Shown: positions 45,008-53,906, counted from the stretch's first letter. The stretch is DNA of 64,000 nucleotides from Olivibacter sitiensis DSM 17696 (GCF_000427965.1 NZ_ATZA01000018.1:1-64000), one strand, 5' to 3'. Numbers and translations: made by a program. Notes: generated by a model from the letters alone, not told the origin.

Positions 45008-46327
45008 ATGGATAGAAAAACTGTGGGCGAACAGCGCCGTGAATTTCTGAAAACATCGGCCGTTCTGGCAGGTGGTGCCATACTGAGCGGCGTGCCCTTT
45101 GCTGGGGCACATGCCGGAGTGGACGATACGATTAAGGTAGCCGTGATAGGATGCGGTGGCCGTGGCACGGGGGCGGCTTTTGACGCCATTGCTTCTGGTG
45201 CAAACTTGAAGATCGTGGCGTTGGCCGACGCATTCCGCGATCGGTTGGACGAGGCCTATACCAAGCTTTCCGAACGTCATGCCGATAAGCTGGATATGCC
45301 CGAAGACCATAAATTCGTAGGATTCGATGCCTATAAGAAGGCCATCCCGCTGGCAGATGTCGTCATCCTTGCCACCTCGCCCGGATTCCGCCCCGTCCAT
45401 TTCGAAGAGGCCGTGAAGCAGGGTAAGCACATATTCATGGAGAAGCCGGTGGCCGTTGACGTGCCGGGCGTACGAAGAGTGTTGGCCGCAGCGGAAGAAG
45501 CCAAGCGTAAGAAACTGAACGTGGTAGTAGGGCTGCAGCGTCGCTATCAAGCCAGCTATAGGGAGGCCATCGGACGTATACATGATGGAGCCATCGGCGA
45601 TATTGTGTCCGGACAGGTATACTGGAACAGCGGTGGCGTGTGGGTGCGCGAACGTCAACCCGGGCAAACCGAAATGGAATACCAGATGCGCAATTGGTAT
45701 TACTTCAATTGGCTATGTGGAGATCACATCGTGGAGCAGCACGTCCATCAGCTGGATGTGGTAAATTGGGTCAAGGGAGCCTATCCGGTATCCTTTCAGG
45801 GTACGGGTAGTCGCGCTTGGCGTACAGGAAAGGAGCATGGTGAGATTTATGACAACCACACCGTAGAACTTACCTATGCCGATGGTTCGGTAATATACAG
45901 CCAGTGTCGGCATTTTGAGGGTACGGCAAACCGGGTAGATGAGACGTTCCAGGGCACGAAAGGTAGGGTGTACTTATCGGCCGGCAACGATGGCGTGCTG
46001 TGGGACCACAAGGGTACCGAGCTTTTCAGTCATCCGAAGCGGGGTAATGCGAATCCCTATCAGCATGAGCACGTCGAACTATTTGAGGCGATAGGCAAGG
46101 GAGAATATAAGTTTCAGGATGCCGAATATGGAGCCTACAGTACACTTACGGGTATTATTGGTCGGCTGGCCACCTATTCCGGACAGGTAATCAAATGGGA
46201 CGATGCCTTGAAATCGGACATCGATCTGGCACCGGAAAGGTTGGCTTGGGACGCACCGCCTAAAGTATTGCCAAACGATGACGGTTACTATCCCTATGCC
46301 ATACCTGGACAAACGAAGGTAATATAG
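45008..46327 (+). CDS. Gfo/Idh/MocA-family oxidoreductase with Tat signal
   Basis: A 439-residue protein. The N terminus has a Tat-type signal (RREFLKTSAVLAGGAILSG), implying export already folded with cofactor. The Rossmann motif VAVIGCGGRGTGA is near residues 39-51 and the EKPVAVD motif of the family is near residue 146. Members are NAD(P)-dependent sugar or polyol dehydrogenases or related enzymes. Its TAG stop shares a base with the GTG start of apbE, so these are coupled. Confidence 0.9.
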   Translation: MDRKTVGEQRREFLKTSAVLAGGAILSGVPFAGAHAGVDDTIKVAVIGCGGRGTGAAFDAIASGANLKIVALADAFRDRLDEAYTKLSERHADKLDMPEDHKFVGFDAYKKAIPLADVVILATSPGFRPVHFEEAVKQGKHIFMEKPVAVDVPGVRRVLAAAEEAKRKKLNVVVGLQRRYQASYREAIGRIHDGAIGDIVSGQVYWNSGGVWVRERQPGQTEMEYQMRNWYYFNWLCGDHIVEQHVHQLDVVNWVKGAYPVSFQGTGSRAWRTGKEHGEIYDNHTVELTYADGSVIYSQCRHFEGTANRVDETFQGTKGRVYLSAGNDGVLWDHKGTELFSHPKRGNANPYQHEHVELFEAIGKGEYKFQDAEYGAYSTLTGIIGRLATYSGQVIKWDDALKSDIDLAPERLAWDAPPKVLPNDDGYYPYAIPGQTKVI

Positions 46328-47346
46328 TGAAAGCTGCCGGAAGTGCCCTGTTGTTTCTTTTGAGTTTGTTTTTGCAGTCATGGAATGCAAATTTCAGAGA
46401 CCTCCGCAAATATACCCTCAAGGGATATGCGCAGGGCACGGATTACACCATCGCTTACTATGCGGAAGGTGCCGTGGTAGACCAGCGTCAGGTCGATAGC
46501 CTCTTGGCGGTCATCGACAGTTCGATGTCGCTATATAAGCCCTATTCCTTAATCAATAAGATTAATGCCGGCCCTAAGGGGTCTTATGCAATTGATGCGC
46601 ATTTCCGCAGGGTGCTAGGCAAATCGTTTGAAATTGTAAAGGACAGCCAAGGGATCTTTGACGTTACAGTAGCTCCTCTGGTACAGCTATGGGGCTTTGG
46701 TACGGCACCGGTAGATCGCTTTCCCGATAGTGCAGCCGTGAGGCAGGCCCTTCGTTGTGTGGGGATGGAAAAGATCAGGTTGAAAGGCAACTATTTAGAG
46801 AAACTGGATGCCTGCGTCCAGCTCGATTTTAACGGCATCGCGCAAGGATATACCGTAGATGTGCTGGCCAATATGCTTGAAGATTGCGGCATTAGGCACT
46901 ATGTGGTGGAGCTGGGAGGTGAGCTGCGCGTGCGAGGGCCTAAGCCAGATGGCTCTCCCATGCGGATCGGGATGGAACGGCCCGCAACAGAATGGGGCGA
47001 TAGCCCCCTTGTACAGGATGTCATGTCAATAACCGAAGGCGCCATAACTACTGCCGGCAATTACCGTAGGTACCTTCAGGATGGAGATCATAGGGTGTCG
47101 CATCATATCGATCCAAAGACTGGGTATCCCTTTGACACGGAAATCATCAGTGCAACCCTTTACGCAAATGACGCGTTGACAGCGGATGGCTATGATAACG
47201 TGTTCATGGCAATGAAGGCTGCCGAGGCAGTCACCTTTGCAAACGCAAGAAAGGATATGGAGGTTTTCGTTGTGTATAGGGACCGCTCGGGTGTTGTAAG
47301 AGACACCATGAGTACCGGGTTTAGGGATCTGTTGATCAGCAAATAA
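46327..47346 (+). CDS. apbE: FAD:protein FMN transferase
   Basis: A 339-residue ApbE with an N-terminal signal or anchor (LLFLLSLFLQSW). Family motifs: SLYKPYSLINKIN, VQLDFNGIAQGYTVD, VVELGGELRVRG, GAITTAGNYRRY and HHIDPKTGYPF. It attaches FMN from FAD to a Thr or Ser of target flavoproteins in the periplasm. The start is a GTG at 46327 that overlaps the previous stop by one base (TAGTG). No obvious target protein with the D-x-x-[ST]-G-A-T motif is adjacent. Confidence 0.9.
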   Translation: MKAAGSALLFLLSLFLQSWNANFRDLRKYTLKGYAQGTDYTIAYYAEGAVVDQRQVDSLLAVIDSSMSLYKPYSLINKINAGPKGSYAIDAHFRRVLGKSFEIVKDSQGIFDVTVAPLVQLWGFGTAPVDRFPDSAAVRQALRCVGMEKIRLKGNYLEKLDACVQLDFNGIAQGYTVDVLANMLEDCGIRHYVVELGGELRVRGPKPDGSPMRIGMERPATEWGDSPLVQDVMSITEGAITTAGNYRRYLQDGDHRVSHHIDPKTGYPFDTEIISATLYANDALTADGYDNVFMAMKAAEAVTFANARKDMEVFVVYRDRSGVVRDTMSTGFRDLLISK

Positions 47347-47554
47347 ATCCATGTATCCTGCGTCGATCACTATCAGAGTCCTTCCGCTGAGGTAACACGA
47401 CGCATTAAATGAATATTGTAAAAATGAGGATATATATTTAAATAATACAAAAACAATTAATATGTTAATTTAGTTTATTGAATAATATATAATGTGAAAA
47501 ACGTCATTATGAATGCAACGAAAGTGGGCGGCACCACGAAAACCGCCCCAAAAT

Positions 47555-47674
47555 ATGGGACATACGGACGTGACCAAACTGCTTGAGCAAACCCTGGAAA
47601 ACGAAAAAGCGACCGACGTGGCACTCACCGAGGTTGCGGAAAGTTTCGTGAACCAGCAAGCCGCAGCCGAGTAG
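47555..47674 (+). pseudogene. C-terminal fragment of a DUF892 ferritin-like protein (YciE type)
   Basis: A 39-codon frame starting MGHTDVTKLLEQTLENEKATD and ending in TAG matches the last helix of DUF892 ferritin-like proteins (pattern LLxxTLxEEKxTDxxLTxIAES). The preceding sequence shows no in-frame continuation of the helical bundle, so the rest of the gene is lost. A strong terminator follows, as would be expected for the end of the original gene. Confidence 0.6.
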
Positions 47675-47692
47675 GCAAAAGGATATTTAACG

Positions 47693-47724
47693 AAACCCCA
47701 TGGACCAAATCCATGGGGTTTTTT
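47693..47724 (+). terminator. intrinsic terminator after the DUF892 fragment
   Basis: The perfect 12-bp stem aaaccccatgga / tccatggggttt (47693-47704 with 47710-47721), with a 5-base loop, runs into a T-run. Confidence 0.88.
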
Positions 47725-47828
47725 GTTGCCGTCTTTTGGGGGCACACAAGAGTATCGGCTCGTCATCTGTTCAACGAGCTTCGCTAAGCCGCAGAACTGG
47801 AAAGAAAGGCATCTGTTTTATATTCAAT

Positions 47829-48455
47829 TTAAATGATCGTGACAAGCTCTTCCTTAGGCAGGCGTACTTTCTTGAATTTTGCGTAGAAGTCGTTTGCTTC
47901 ATCGCGATAGCCCAATGCAAGCAGTACCACGCTTCGCAGTCCCTTTTCACTCAGCCCCAGCAGGCGATCGAATTTTTCGTTGTCAAAACCTTCCATTGGC
48001 GTTGCATCCACTTTTAATGCTGCCGCCGCGATAATGCCTGTCCCCAAGGCGATATAGGCTTGCCTGGCCGCCCAGGTGAAGTTTTCTTCGGGCGTTCTGC
48101 CAAGTAAATGCAGCTGCAGGGATTTTTTGAACTCGGCTAATTGCGCTGCCGCAATGCCTCTTATCTCGGCCGTGTAGCCGATGTAGTTGTCTATGAACGC
48201 CTGATCTATCCTGTCTACAGCGGCAAACACCAATAAGTCCGAGGCCTCCGTAATTTGGGGGTTGAAGGAGCCCTCGCCAAGTTCCTTTCTCAGGTTCGTA
48301 TCCTTAACGACAAAAATGCGGTACGGCTGCATTCCCGCAGAGGAAGCACTGAGGCCAATAGCCTCTATAATCTCCTGCAAATCGGCATCTGCCACTTTCT
48401 CCTTGCCGTATTTCTTTACGGCATATCGCCAGTTTAGGCTTTCTCTTAAATCCAT
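47829..48455 (-). CDS. NAD(P)H-dependent nitroreductase
   Basis: A 208-residue nitroreductase-fold flavoprotein: SLNWRYAVKKYGKEKVADADL at the N terminus (FMN phosphate contact), AIGLSASSAGMQPYRIFVV (flavin-binding loop), FTWAARQAYIALGTGIIAAA, and C-terminal LLGLSEKGLRSVVLLALGYRDE. It reduces quinones or nitro compounds with FMN. It is divergent from an HxlR regulator gene; the pair is a common redox-responsive module. Confidence 0.9.
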   Translation of the reverse strand: MDLRESLNWRYAVKKYGKEKVADADLQEIIEAIGLSASSAGMQPYRIFVVKDTNLRKELGEGSFNPQITEASDLLVFAAVDRIDQAFIDNYIGYTAEIRGIAAAQLAEFKKSLQLHLLGRTPEENFTWAARQAYIALGTGIIAAAALKVDATPMEGFDNEKFDRLLGLSEKGLRSVVLLALGYRDEANDFYAKFKKVRLPKEELVTII

Positions 48456-48505
48456 ATGCTTGTTTTCTTTTAATGGTAACAGGACAAAATTCCGTATTTA
48501 TTGTT

Positions 48506-48530
48506 TATTTTTGTCACTTACTGACAAAAA
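48506..48530. promoter_or_regulatory. palindrome overlapping the hxlR promoter
   Basis: TTTTTGTCA (48508-48516) and TGACAAAAA (48522-48530) are perfect 9-bp arms around cttac. A TATTTTTG -7 box (48506-48513) overlaps the left arm. It lies in the divergent region between the nitroreductase and HxlR genes, so an HxlR dimer could repress its own gene and the neighbour. Confidence 0.6.
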
Positions 48531-48559
48531 GTAATGGTGACATTTGGGTAACAAGGTAT

Positions 48560-48919
48560 ATGGAAGTACAACATCATAATCATCAAGCCTGTTACAAGCG
48601 GGTGATGGCCGTCCATGATACCATGGATGTGCTGGGGGGCAAATGGAAGATCTCCATTTTGTCGTCGCTCGGCTTTGGCAAGAAGCGTTATTCGGAAATC
48701 TTGAAAGAGGTAAACGGTATCTCGGGCAAGATGCTGAGCAGGGAGCTGAAAGATATGGAGATGAACCTGCTTATAAAGCGTACCGTGCTGGAAACGCAGC
48801 CCGTGACGGTGCAATACGAACTCACCGAATACTGTGAAAACCTGATGCCCATTATTTTTTCGCTAGCGGAGTGGGGGACAGCGCACCGACAAAGGGTTTT
48901 GGCCAAATGGGGTAGGTAG
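48560..48919 (+). CDS. HxlR-family transcriptional regulator
   Basis: A 119-residue winged-helix protein with the HxlR core VLGGKWKISILSSLGFGKKRYSEILKEVNGISGKMLSRELKDME (residues about 25-70), of which the N-terminal CYK cysteine near residue 10 could be the redox-sensing one. The ATG at 48560 is chosen over 48473 because the earlier frame runs through the palindromic promoter. It is divergent from the nitroreductase gene. Confidence 0.9.
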   Translation: MEVQHHNHQACYKRVMAVHDTMDVLGGKWKISILSSLGFGKKRYSEILKEVNGISGKMLSRELKDMEMNLLIKRTVLETQPVTVQYELTEYCENLMPIIFSLAEWGTAHRQRVLAKWGR

Positions 48920-49067
48920 TGGCTTGTCTTGCATATAGCTAACAATTTATCCCAAGGGGTCAGTAGGGAGGCAACCCATCTCCTTTTTTCGCTCTTAAGG
49001 CAGAAGCAATTTCCCTCAGTGCGCTACTTGGAGTGAGGAACAGTTGTGGGCTAATTTGGAAAAAAGA

Positions 49068-49349
49068 TTAAAACAAGTCGGAATGGGCCCCTGTTCGTAC
49101 CAGCTCTAGAAGATTTATCTGTTCGTTTTCATCCCAAATAAGCAATAGGTCTGGTTTTATGTGGCATTCCCAATAACCTTTGTAATCTCCGCTTAATTTA
49201 TGTGCTTTGTGTTTTTTGTGCAGGCCTTTATGCCCCTTTTCAGCCAGTGTGCTGACTAACTATTGTAATAATTCTAGATCCTTTGCAGAGTGCTTTTTAA
49301 GTAATTTCAGATCTTTAAGGAATTTTGTTGAGGTTACGATTTCAAACAT
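49068..49349 (-). pseudogene. YafQ/RelE-type toxin gene with in-frame amber stop
   Basis: The minus-strand frame from the ATG at 49349 reads MFEIVTSTKFLKDLKLLKKH, meets TAG at codon 30 (49262-49260), then continues in frame to TAA with the conserved YafQ core: HKLSGDYKGYWECHIKPDL, LIWDEN and VRTGAHSDLF. The residues used for mRNA cleavage in YafQ (His and Asp of HIKPD, the His and Phe of HSDLF) are all kept. Only the one stop disrupts it, so the loss is recent. It follows the antitoxin gene by 4 bases. Confidence 0.8.
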
Positions 49350-49353
49350 TGCA

Positions 49354-49551
49354 TCAGATGCTGTTAAAGAGCGCTTCAACGCTTTTGAATTTTTTGCCTC
49401 TGCCAGCTTTTAATTCGTTCATGGCGGCGATAGTTTCAGCGTTTGGAATGCCAGCGTCCTTTTTTACCTTGATACTGACTCCCAACTCTTTTAGTAGTTC
49501 CTTAACCAAGAGAATCTTGTTGTCTGGTACTTTTATTTCAAGTGTTTGCAT
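49354..49551 (-). CDS. RelB/DinJ-like antitoxin
   Basis: A 65-residue protein, MQTLEIKVPDNKILLVKELL onward, with an N-terminal beta strand and helices, then a charged tail (KAGRGKKFKSVEALFNSI) suited to wrapping a toxin. It precedes a YafQ/RelE-type toxin gene by 4 bases, the standard order. Because the toxin frame is broken by an amber codon, the antitoxin may now be an orphan that still protects against related toxins. The ATG at 49551 is used; an upstream in-frame start at 49557 adds two residues. Confidence 0.75.
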   Translation of the reverse strand: MQTLEIKVPDNKILLVKELLKELGVSIKVKKDAGIPNAETIAAMNELKAGRGKKFKSVEALFNSI

Positions 49552-49815
49552 ATACAAATTTACTCAAAAAAATGAAATTTAAAATAATGCAGATGAAAGA
49601 TTAGTTGCGAGAAAGTAGCAAGATTTAGTAGTTGGTATTTAGCAATTAGACAGGATGGCGTGCGGCGCTGGCAGTTCCCGGCGGTTGAGCTTGTCGAAAC
49701 CAGAGGGCATGGTCTGGGAAAACTGATGCGGTAGCGAGGTTGCTGCAAGGGATACATATTACCTCTGTACTAGACCATCATGCGGCGCTTGAAAGACTTC
49801 CATAGGGTAGGGACA

Positions 49816-50190
49816 TTCATAGCAGCAGGGATAGCACGCTACACTGTCCCCCTTTGGGGGGCGTGGTGGCCCTGAGTATTGGGAGGGGGAGGTGAAACAT
49901 ATCCAGGAGCTTGCGGACGGTTGAGATTGTGGCGCAGGCAGGCGGAACTATGCAGGGCGGCCTTGAGCAATTGGCGTTAAGAATGCCGATGGCCAGTGGA
50001 TATGCTGGTTGAATGCAGCTTTGGCCGATAGCAAACTGTAACAGTGCCAAAGCCTAGCGTTCAACGTGCAGTTGCCATCGGTATTTAGCCAAATTGGTCA
50101 CAGCCGCAAAAGCGTTCTTTGTTTACTTTCTTTGGCGTTTGCAAAGAAAGTAAAAGCCCTGGCCCGGCTTGAGGGCCGGAAAGGAAAGAG
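49816..50190. repeat. dispersed intergenic repeat, copy B
   Basis: This is the partner of the repeat at 43524-43917, same orientation. The 12-bp hairpin is exact (50122-50133 with 50143-50154). In the following GGCCC-stem one pair changes from T-A to T-G, still able to pair in RNA. The flank to the left (49680-49700) contains GAGCTTGTCGAAACC, a short word that is frequent in intergenic DNA of this group. The rest of the 49558-50357 gap shows no gene. Confidence 0.8.
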
Positions 50191-50357
50191 CGAAGGGCGT
50201 TGCGATGCAGGGCGACCTCGGAAAAACGGTAAACTAGAAACGTCCTTTCGGGAAACGGGTATTTTGGTCAATTTGTGCACAGTGATAGGTAAAATATAGG
50301 ATAGATTTGTGGGATATTGTGCTAGTTTTGCTTCTTTTGATAAGTACGGACATCGCA

Positions 50358-52508
50358 ATGAATTTATCTCTTAAAATAGGTGCAGTAATAGGTTTCCTCT
50401 TTATGGGCAGCGAGCTGTTGGGGCAGTCGGTAGAGCGCTTTCGGCCAAGCCATCAAGAGATGGTGGAGCGCTACGCGCGGGCCATGGAGTTGGACAGCCT
50501 CAGCAAGGATATCGTGTACAAATATACCGTAGACGCCCATTGGGCCGCCGATGGGAATTCCTTCTGGTACGAGAACAAGCTGATGGGCAATACCTCCGAA
50601 TATATAGAGATACAGGCAGCAACGGGGAAGCGGAGCACACTGGTCTCGGCACCTCGGCAGGACGAGCTCCAGCAAGGGCCAAGGCCTAGGCGCCGAAGGC
50701 AGCAGACAGATTTTGTGCATGGCTCCCAGTCGCCCGATGGGCAATGGGAAGCCTTTATGGAAAAAGGCAATCTCTTTGTGAAGGGAACAGCCAGCGGGCA
50801 GGTGAAGCAGTTGACAAAAGATGGCACCGAGGCCGACCCTTACGGTTACATGGTCTGGAGTCCTAATGGCAAGTACCTAGCGGGCTACAAGGTGCACCCC
50901 GTAAAAGATTCACTGGTTTATTATATACTTACTGCCGAGCCGGGCACCACAAGGGGGCAGCTACGCTCACAGCCCTACAAGCAGCCTGGCGATCCGTTTA
51001 CCAGCTACGAGCCCCATGTGTTCCTGGTGGAGGAGGGGAAAGCCCTCAAGGTGGATGCCGAGCTTGTGGACTTTGGCCAGGCGCCTGAATTTCACTGGCG
51101 CAGCGACGATGCGCGGTATTTCTTTTACGAAAAGTTCGACCGTGGGCACCAGCGCTTTCGCTTGATGCAGGTAGATGCCCAAACGGGCAAGGCAGTGGCC
51201 ATGGTGGATGAGCAAACGAAAACCTTTATCTACCACGACAGGCAGTTGGCCTACTATCCCAAGGGAACCAACTGGTACATCCGCTCCTCCGAAAAGGATG
51301 GCTGGAGGCACTTATACTTGGTAGATTTAGCCACGGGACAGGAAAAGGCCATCACCAGTGGAAGCTGGGTAGTGCGGGATGTGGACAGCATTGATGTGGT
51401 GGGCAAAAAAATCTGGTTCAGTGCCAGCGGGATGCATGAGGGCGAAGATCCCTACCACGTGCACCACTACCGCATAGGACTTGATGGAAAAGGGTTGCTG
51501 GCCCTGACGCCCGAGTCTGCTAACCATACGGTGACCTTCTCGCCAGATAAGAAGTACTTTATAGACAACTACTCCACGGTGAATACGCCGCCTAGGACCG
51601 CGCTGCGTCGCGCGAGCGACGGCAAGGAGATAACCTTGCTGGAAGAGGCCGATGTAACAGACTACAAGCGTTTGGGATTCCAAGCGCCCGAAGTGTTCGT
51701 GGCCAAGGCCAGGGATGGCTTGACGGATATATGGGGTATCGTGAGTAAGCCATCGGACTACGACCCCGCCAAGAAGTACCCCGTGCTGGAAAACATCTAT
51801 GCTGGCCCTCATGATTCTTTCGTGCCCAAGTCTTTTGTTCCCTATAGCGAGATGCAGAGCCTAGCAGAGCTGGGCTTTATTGTGGTGATGATAGATGGCA
51901 TGGGCACGGCCAATCGGTCCAAGGCATTCCACGACCTATGCTGGCAAAACCTGGAGGATGCAGGACTGGAAGACCGAGAGCTATGGATCAAGGCCCTGGC
52001 GCGGAAATACCCTTATGTAGATGCCGAAAGGGTGGGGATCTACGGTACCTCTGCCGGTGGGCAGAATACGGTGACGGCGCTGCTGCACCATGGCGATTTT
52101 TACAAGGCGGGGGTGGCTGCCTGTGGCTGCTATGACAATAGGGTAGACAAGCAGTGGTGGAACGAGCAATGGATGGGCTATCCCGTGGGCAAGCACTACG
52201 AAGAGCAATCCAACGTGACTAATGCGCACCTATTGCAAGGTAATTTGATGCTCATCGTGGGCGAGGCCGATACTAATGTGCCGCCCGAGTCGAGCTACCG
52301 GGTAGCCGATGCCTTGATAAAGGCGGGTAAGCTGTTCGACTTCCTGCCCGTGCCGGGTATGGGGCACAGCGATGGTGGTCCTTATGGACGCATAAAAAAA
52401 CGCGAGTTCTTTGTGAAGTACCTGCTGGAGGTGGAGCCGCCAAACTGGAATCAAGGAGAGGTAAGCTTTCGCGGCGAAATGGGCCGCGAACGGTGGTTTT
52501 TTAGGTAG
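50358..52508 (+). CDS. S9 family (dipeptidyl peptidase IV-like) peptidase
   Basis: A 716-residue exported serine peptidase. The signal peptide starts MNLSLKIGAVIGFLFMG. A beta-propeller (DPP-IV N-terminal) region covers about residues 80-440. The hydrolase domain has the nucleophile S565 (GIYGTSAGGQ), Asp near 637 (VGEADTNVP) and His near 670 (GMGHSDGG). It releases dipeptides or small peptides from the N terminus of peptides in the periplasm. The ATG at 50358 is used because it starts the signal peptide; the in-frame 50307 start is less likely. Confidence 0.9.
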   Translation: MNLSLKIGAVIGFLFMGSELLGQSVERFRPSHQEMVERYARAMELDSLSKDIVYKYTVDAHWAADGNSFWYENKLMGNTSEYIEIQAATGKRSTLVSAPRQDELQQGPRPRRRRQQTDFVHGSQSPDGQWEAFMEKGNLFVKGTASGQVKQLTKDGTEADPYGYMVWSPNGKYLAGYKVHPVKDSLVYYILTAEPGTTRGQLRSQPYKQPGDPFTSYEPHVFLVEEGKALKVDAELVDFGQAPEFHWRSDDARYFFYEKFDRGHQRFRLMQVDAQTGKAVAMVDEQTKTFIYHDRQLAYYPKGTNWYIRSSEKDGWRHLYLVDLATGQEKAITSGSWVVRDVDSIDVVGKKIWFSASGMHEGEDPYHVHHYRIGLDGKGLLALTPESANHTVTFSPDKKYFIDNYSTVNTPPRTALRRASDGKEITLLEEADVTDYKRLGFQAPEVFVAKARDGLTDIWGIVSKPSDYDPAKKYPVLENIYAGPHDSFVPKSFVPYSEMQSLAELGFIVVMIDGMGTANRSKAFHDLCWQNLEDAGLEDRELWIKALARKYPYVDAERVGIYGTSAGGQNTVTALLHHGDFYKAGVAACGCYDNRVDKQWWNEQWMGYPVGKHYEEQSNVTNAHLLQGNLMLIVGEADTNVPPESSYRVADALIKAGKLFDFLPVPGMGHSDGGPYGRIKKREFFVKYLLEVEPPNWNQGEVSFRGEMGRERWFFR

Positions 52509-52573
52509 ATCAGAAAAAACATCCTTCGATATGTTGTAGGAATATGCTGTGAAAGCATTAATTTTATCGAGTG

Positions 52574-53815
52574 ATGAAAATAAGAAAATGCTTGCTATTG
52601 ACCTGTACGGTATTCTTTTTTGCTGCACAGTCCCTAAAAGCCCAGTCGGACAAGAAAGTGGTATTTGTCATTGCCGACGGCATATCGGCCGATGCGTTGG
52701 AAGGGCAACCCGTACCCAATTTGAGGCGTTTGATCCAACAAGGCAGTTACTATAGGGCCTATCAAGGTGGCGAGAAGGACGGATATTCCGAGTCGCCCAC
52801 CATATCTGCCGTGGGGTACAACAATGTGCTCACCGGCGTCTGGTACAACAAGCACAACGTACCGGACAACGACATAAAGGCACCAAACTATAACTATCCC
52901 ACTATCTTCCGGTTGTTCAGGGATAGTTTTCCCGACGGAAAGATTGGTGTATTTTCCAGCTGGGAAGACAACCGCACCAAACTGATAGGAGAGGGGCTGC
53001 CACAGACCGGCGGTATAAAAATGGACTATGCCTTTGATGGACTGGAGTTGGACACCCTAAATTATCCGCACGACAAGGAACGGCAATTTATGTCACAAAT
53101 AGACGAGGCGGTAGTGGCACGTGCCGCTCAGACCATCGAAAAAGACGCGCCCGATCTAAGCTGGGTGTACCTGGAGTATACCGACGATATGGGGCATATG
53201 TACGGAGATAGCCCCCAGTATGCCGATGCCATCGCCCGTATGGATGGGCAGATAGGGAAACTGCTTGCAGCTATCGACAAAAGGGAGAAAGAGCATGGCG
53301 AAGAGTGGTTGTTGATCGTAACAACCGATCATGGGCGTGATGAAAAGACAGGTAAATACCACGGTGGGCAGTCGTACAGGCAGCGCTCGGGATGGATAGC
53401 CAGCAACAAGGTTTTAGAGAACGCCTATTCGCTATAGCTCTACCCCGCTGCTGTGGATATATTGCCCACGATAGCCCGTTTTCTGAATATGCAGATTCCG
53501 CAGGGGAACCAGAGAGAATTGGATGGGATTGCCCTCTTTGGGCCGGTTTCCTTGGCCAGCCCCCAAGCCCATCATTTCCAAGATAAGCTGGATATTACTT
53601 GGATACCCTTGGAGCAAGAGGGAGAAGTGAAGATTTACCTGAGTACGACCAACAAGATCAAAGAGGGCGGAAAGGACGAATACCAGCCGCTAGGTACCTT
53701 CCCTTTAAAGGATAAGCATGCCGTTGTTTCCGTCAAGGAGTGGCCATCTTCTTTTTACAAGCTGGTACTCGAAGGTCCACACAATACGGTGAATCGCTGG
53801 GTAATTGTGAAGTGA
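52574..53815 (+). pseudogene. alkaline-phosphatase-superfamily phosphodiesterase gene with in-frame amber stop
   Basis: The frame opens with a signal peptide ([18 protein letters not shown]) and an ALP-superfamily domain: [10 protein letters not shown] (metal site), [15 protein letters not shown] (nucleophile Thr), [10 protein letters not shown] and [16 protein letters not shown] (metal ligands). Codon 288 is TAG (53435-53437), but the same frame continues to 53815 with the expected LYPAAVDILPTIARFLNM segment and a beta-rich tail. A single nucleotide change therefore splits an otherwise whole 413-residue protein. All visible metal ligands lie before the stop, so the truncated product might retain some activity. 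Confidence 0.85.
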
Positions 53816-53841
53816 GGCATAAATTGAATTTAAAGAAAAGA

Positions 53842-53884
53842 GGTTGTCTCCTATCTTTGTCAAAGACAAATGTAGAAGACAACC
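53842..53884. terminator. hairpin between convergent phosphodiesterase and receptor genes
   Basis: An outer stem GGTTGTCT / AGACAACC (53842-53849 with 53877-53884) encloses an inner TTTGTC-AAA-GACAAA stem. There is no long T-run. It probably acts as a bidirectional terminator. Confidence 0.5.
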
Positions 53885-53906
53885 CCAGTATCTTTCCTCT
53901 TAACCT

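Noticed and set aside
43611-50050. Minus-strand frames in both repeat copies with similar products (GQSCIQP and ANCSRPPCIVPP segments)
   Set aside because: The similarity follows from the DNA repeat itself; the frames differ in start and length and lack start signals, so I treat them as non-coding.
49260-53437. Amber codon reassignment in this organism
   Set aside because: Several intact genes in the window (mnmE, the Gfo/Idh/MocA gene) end in TAG at the family-typical length.
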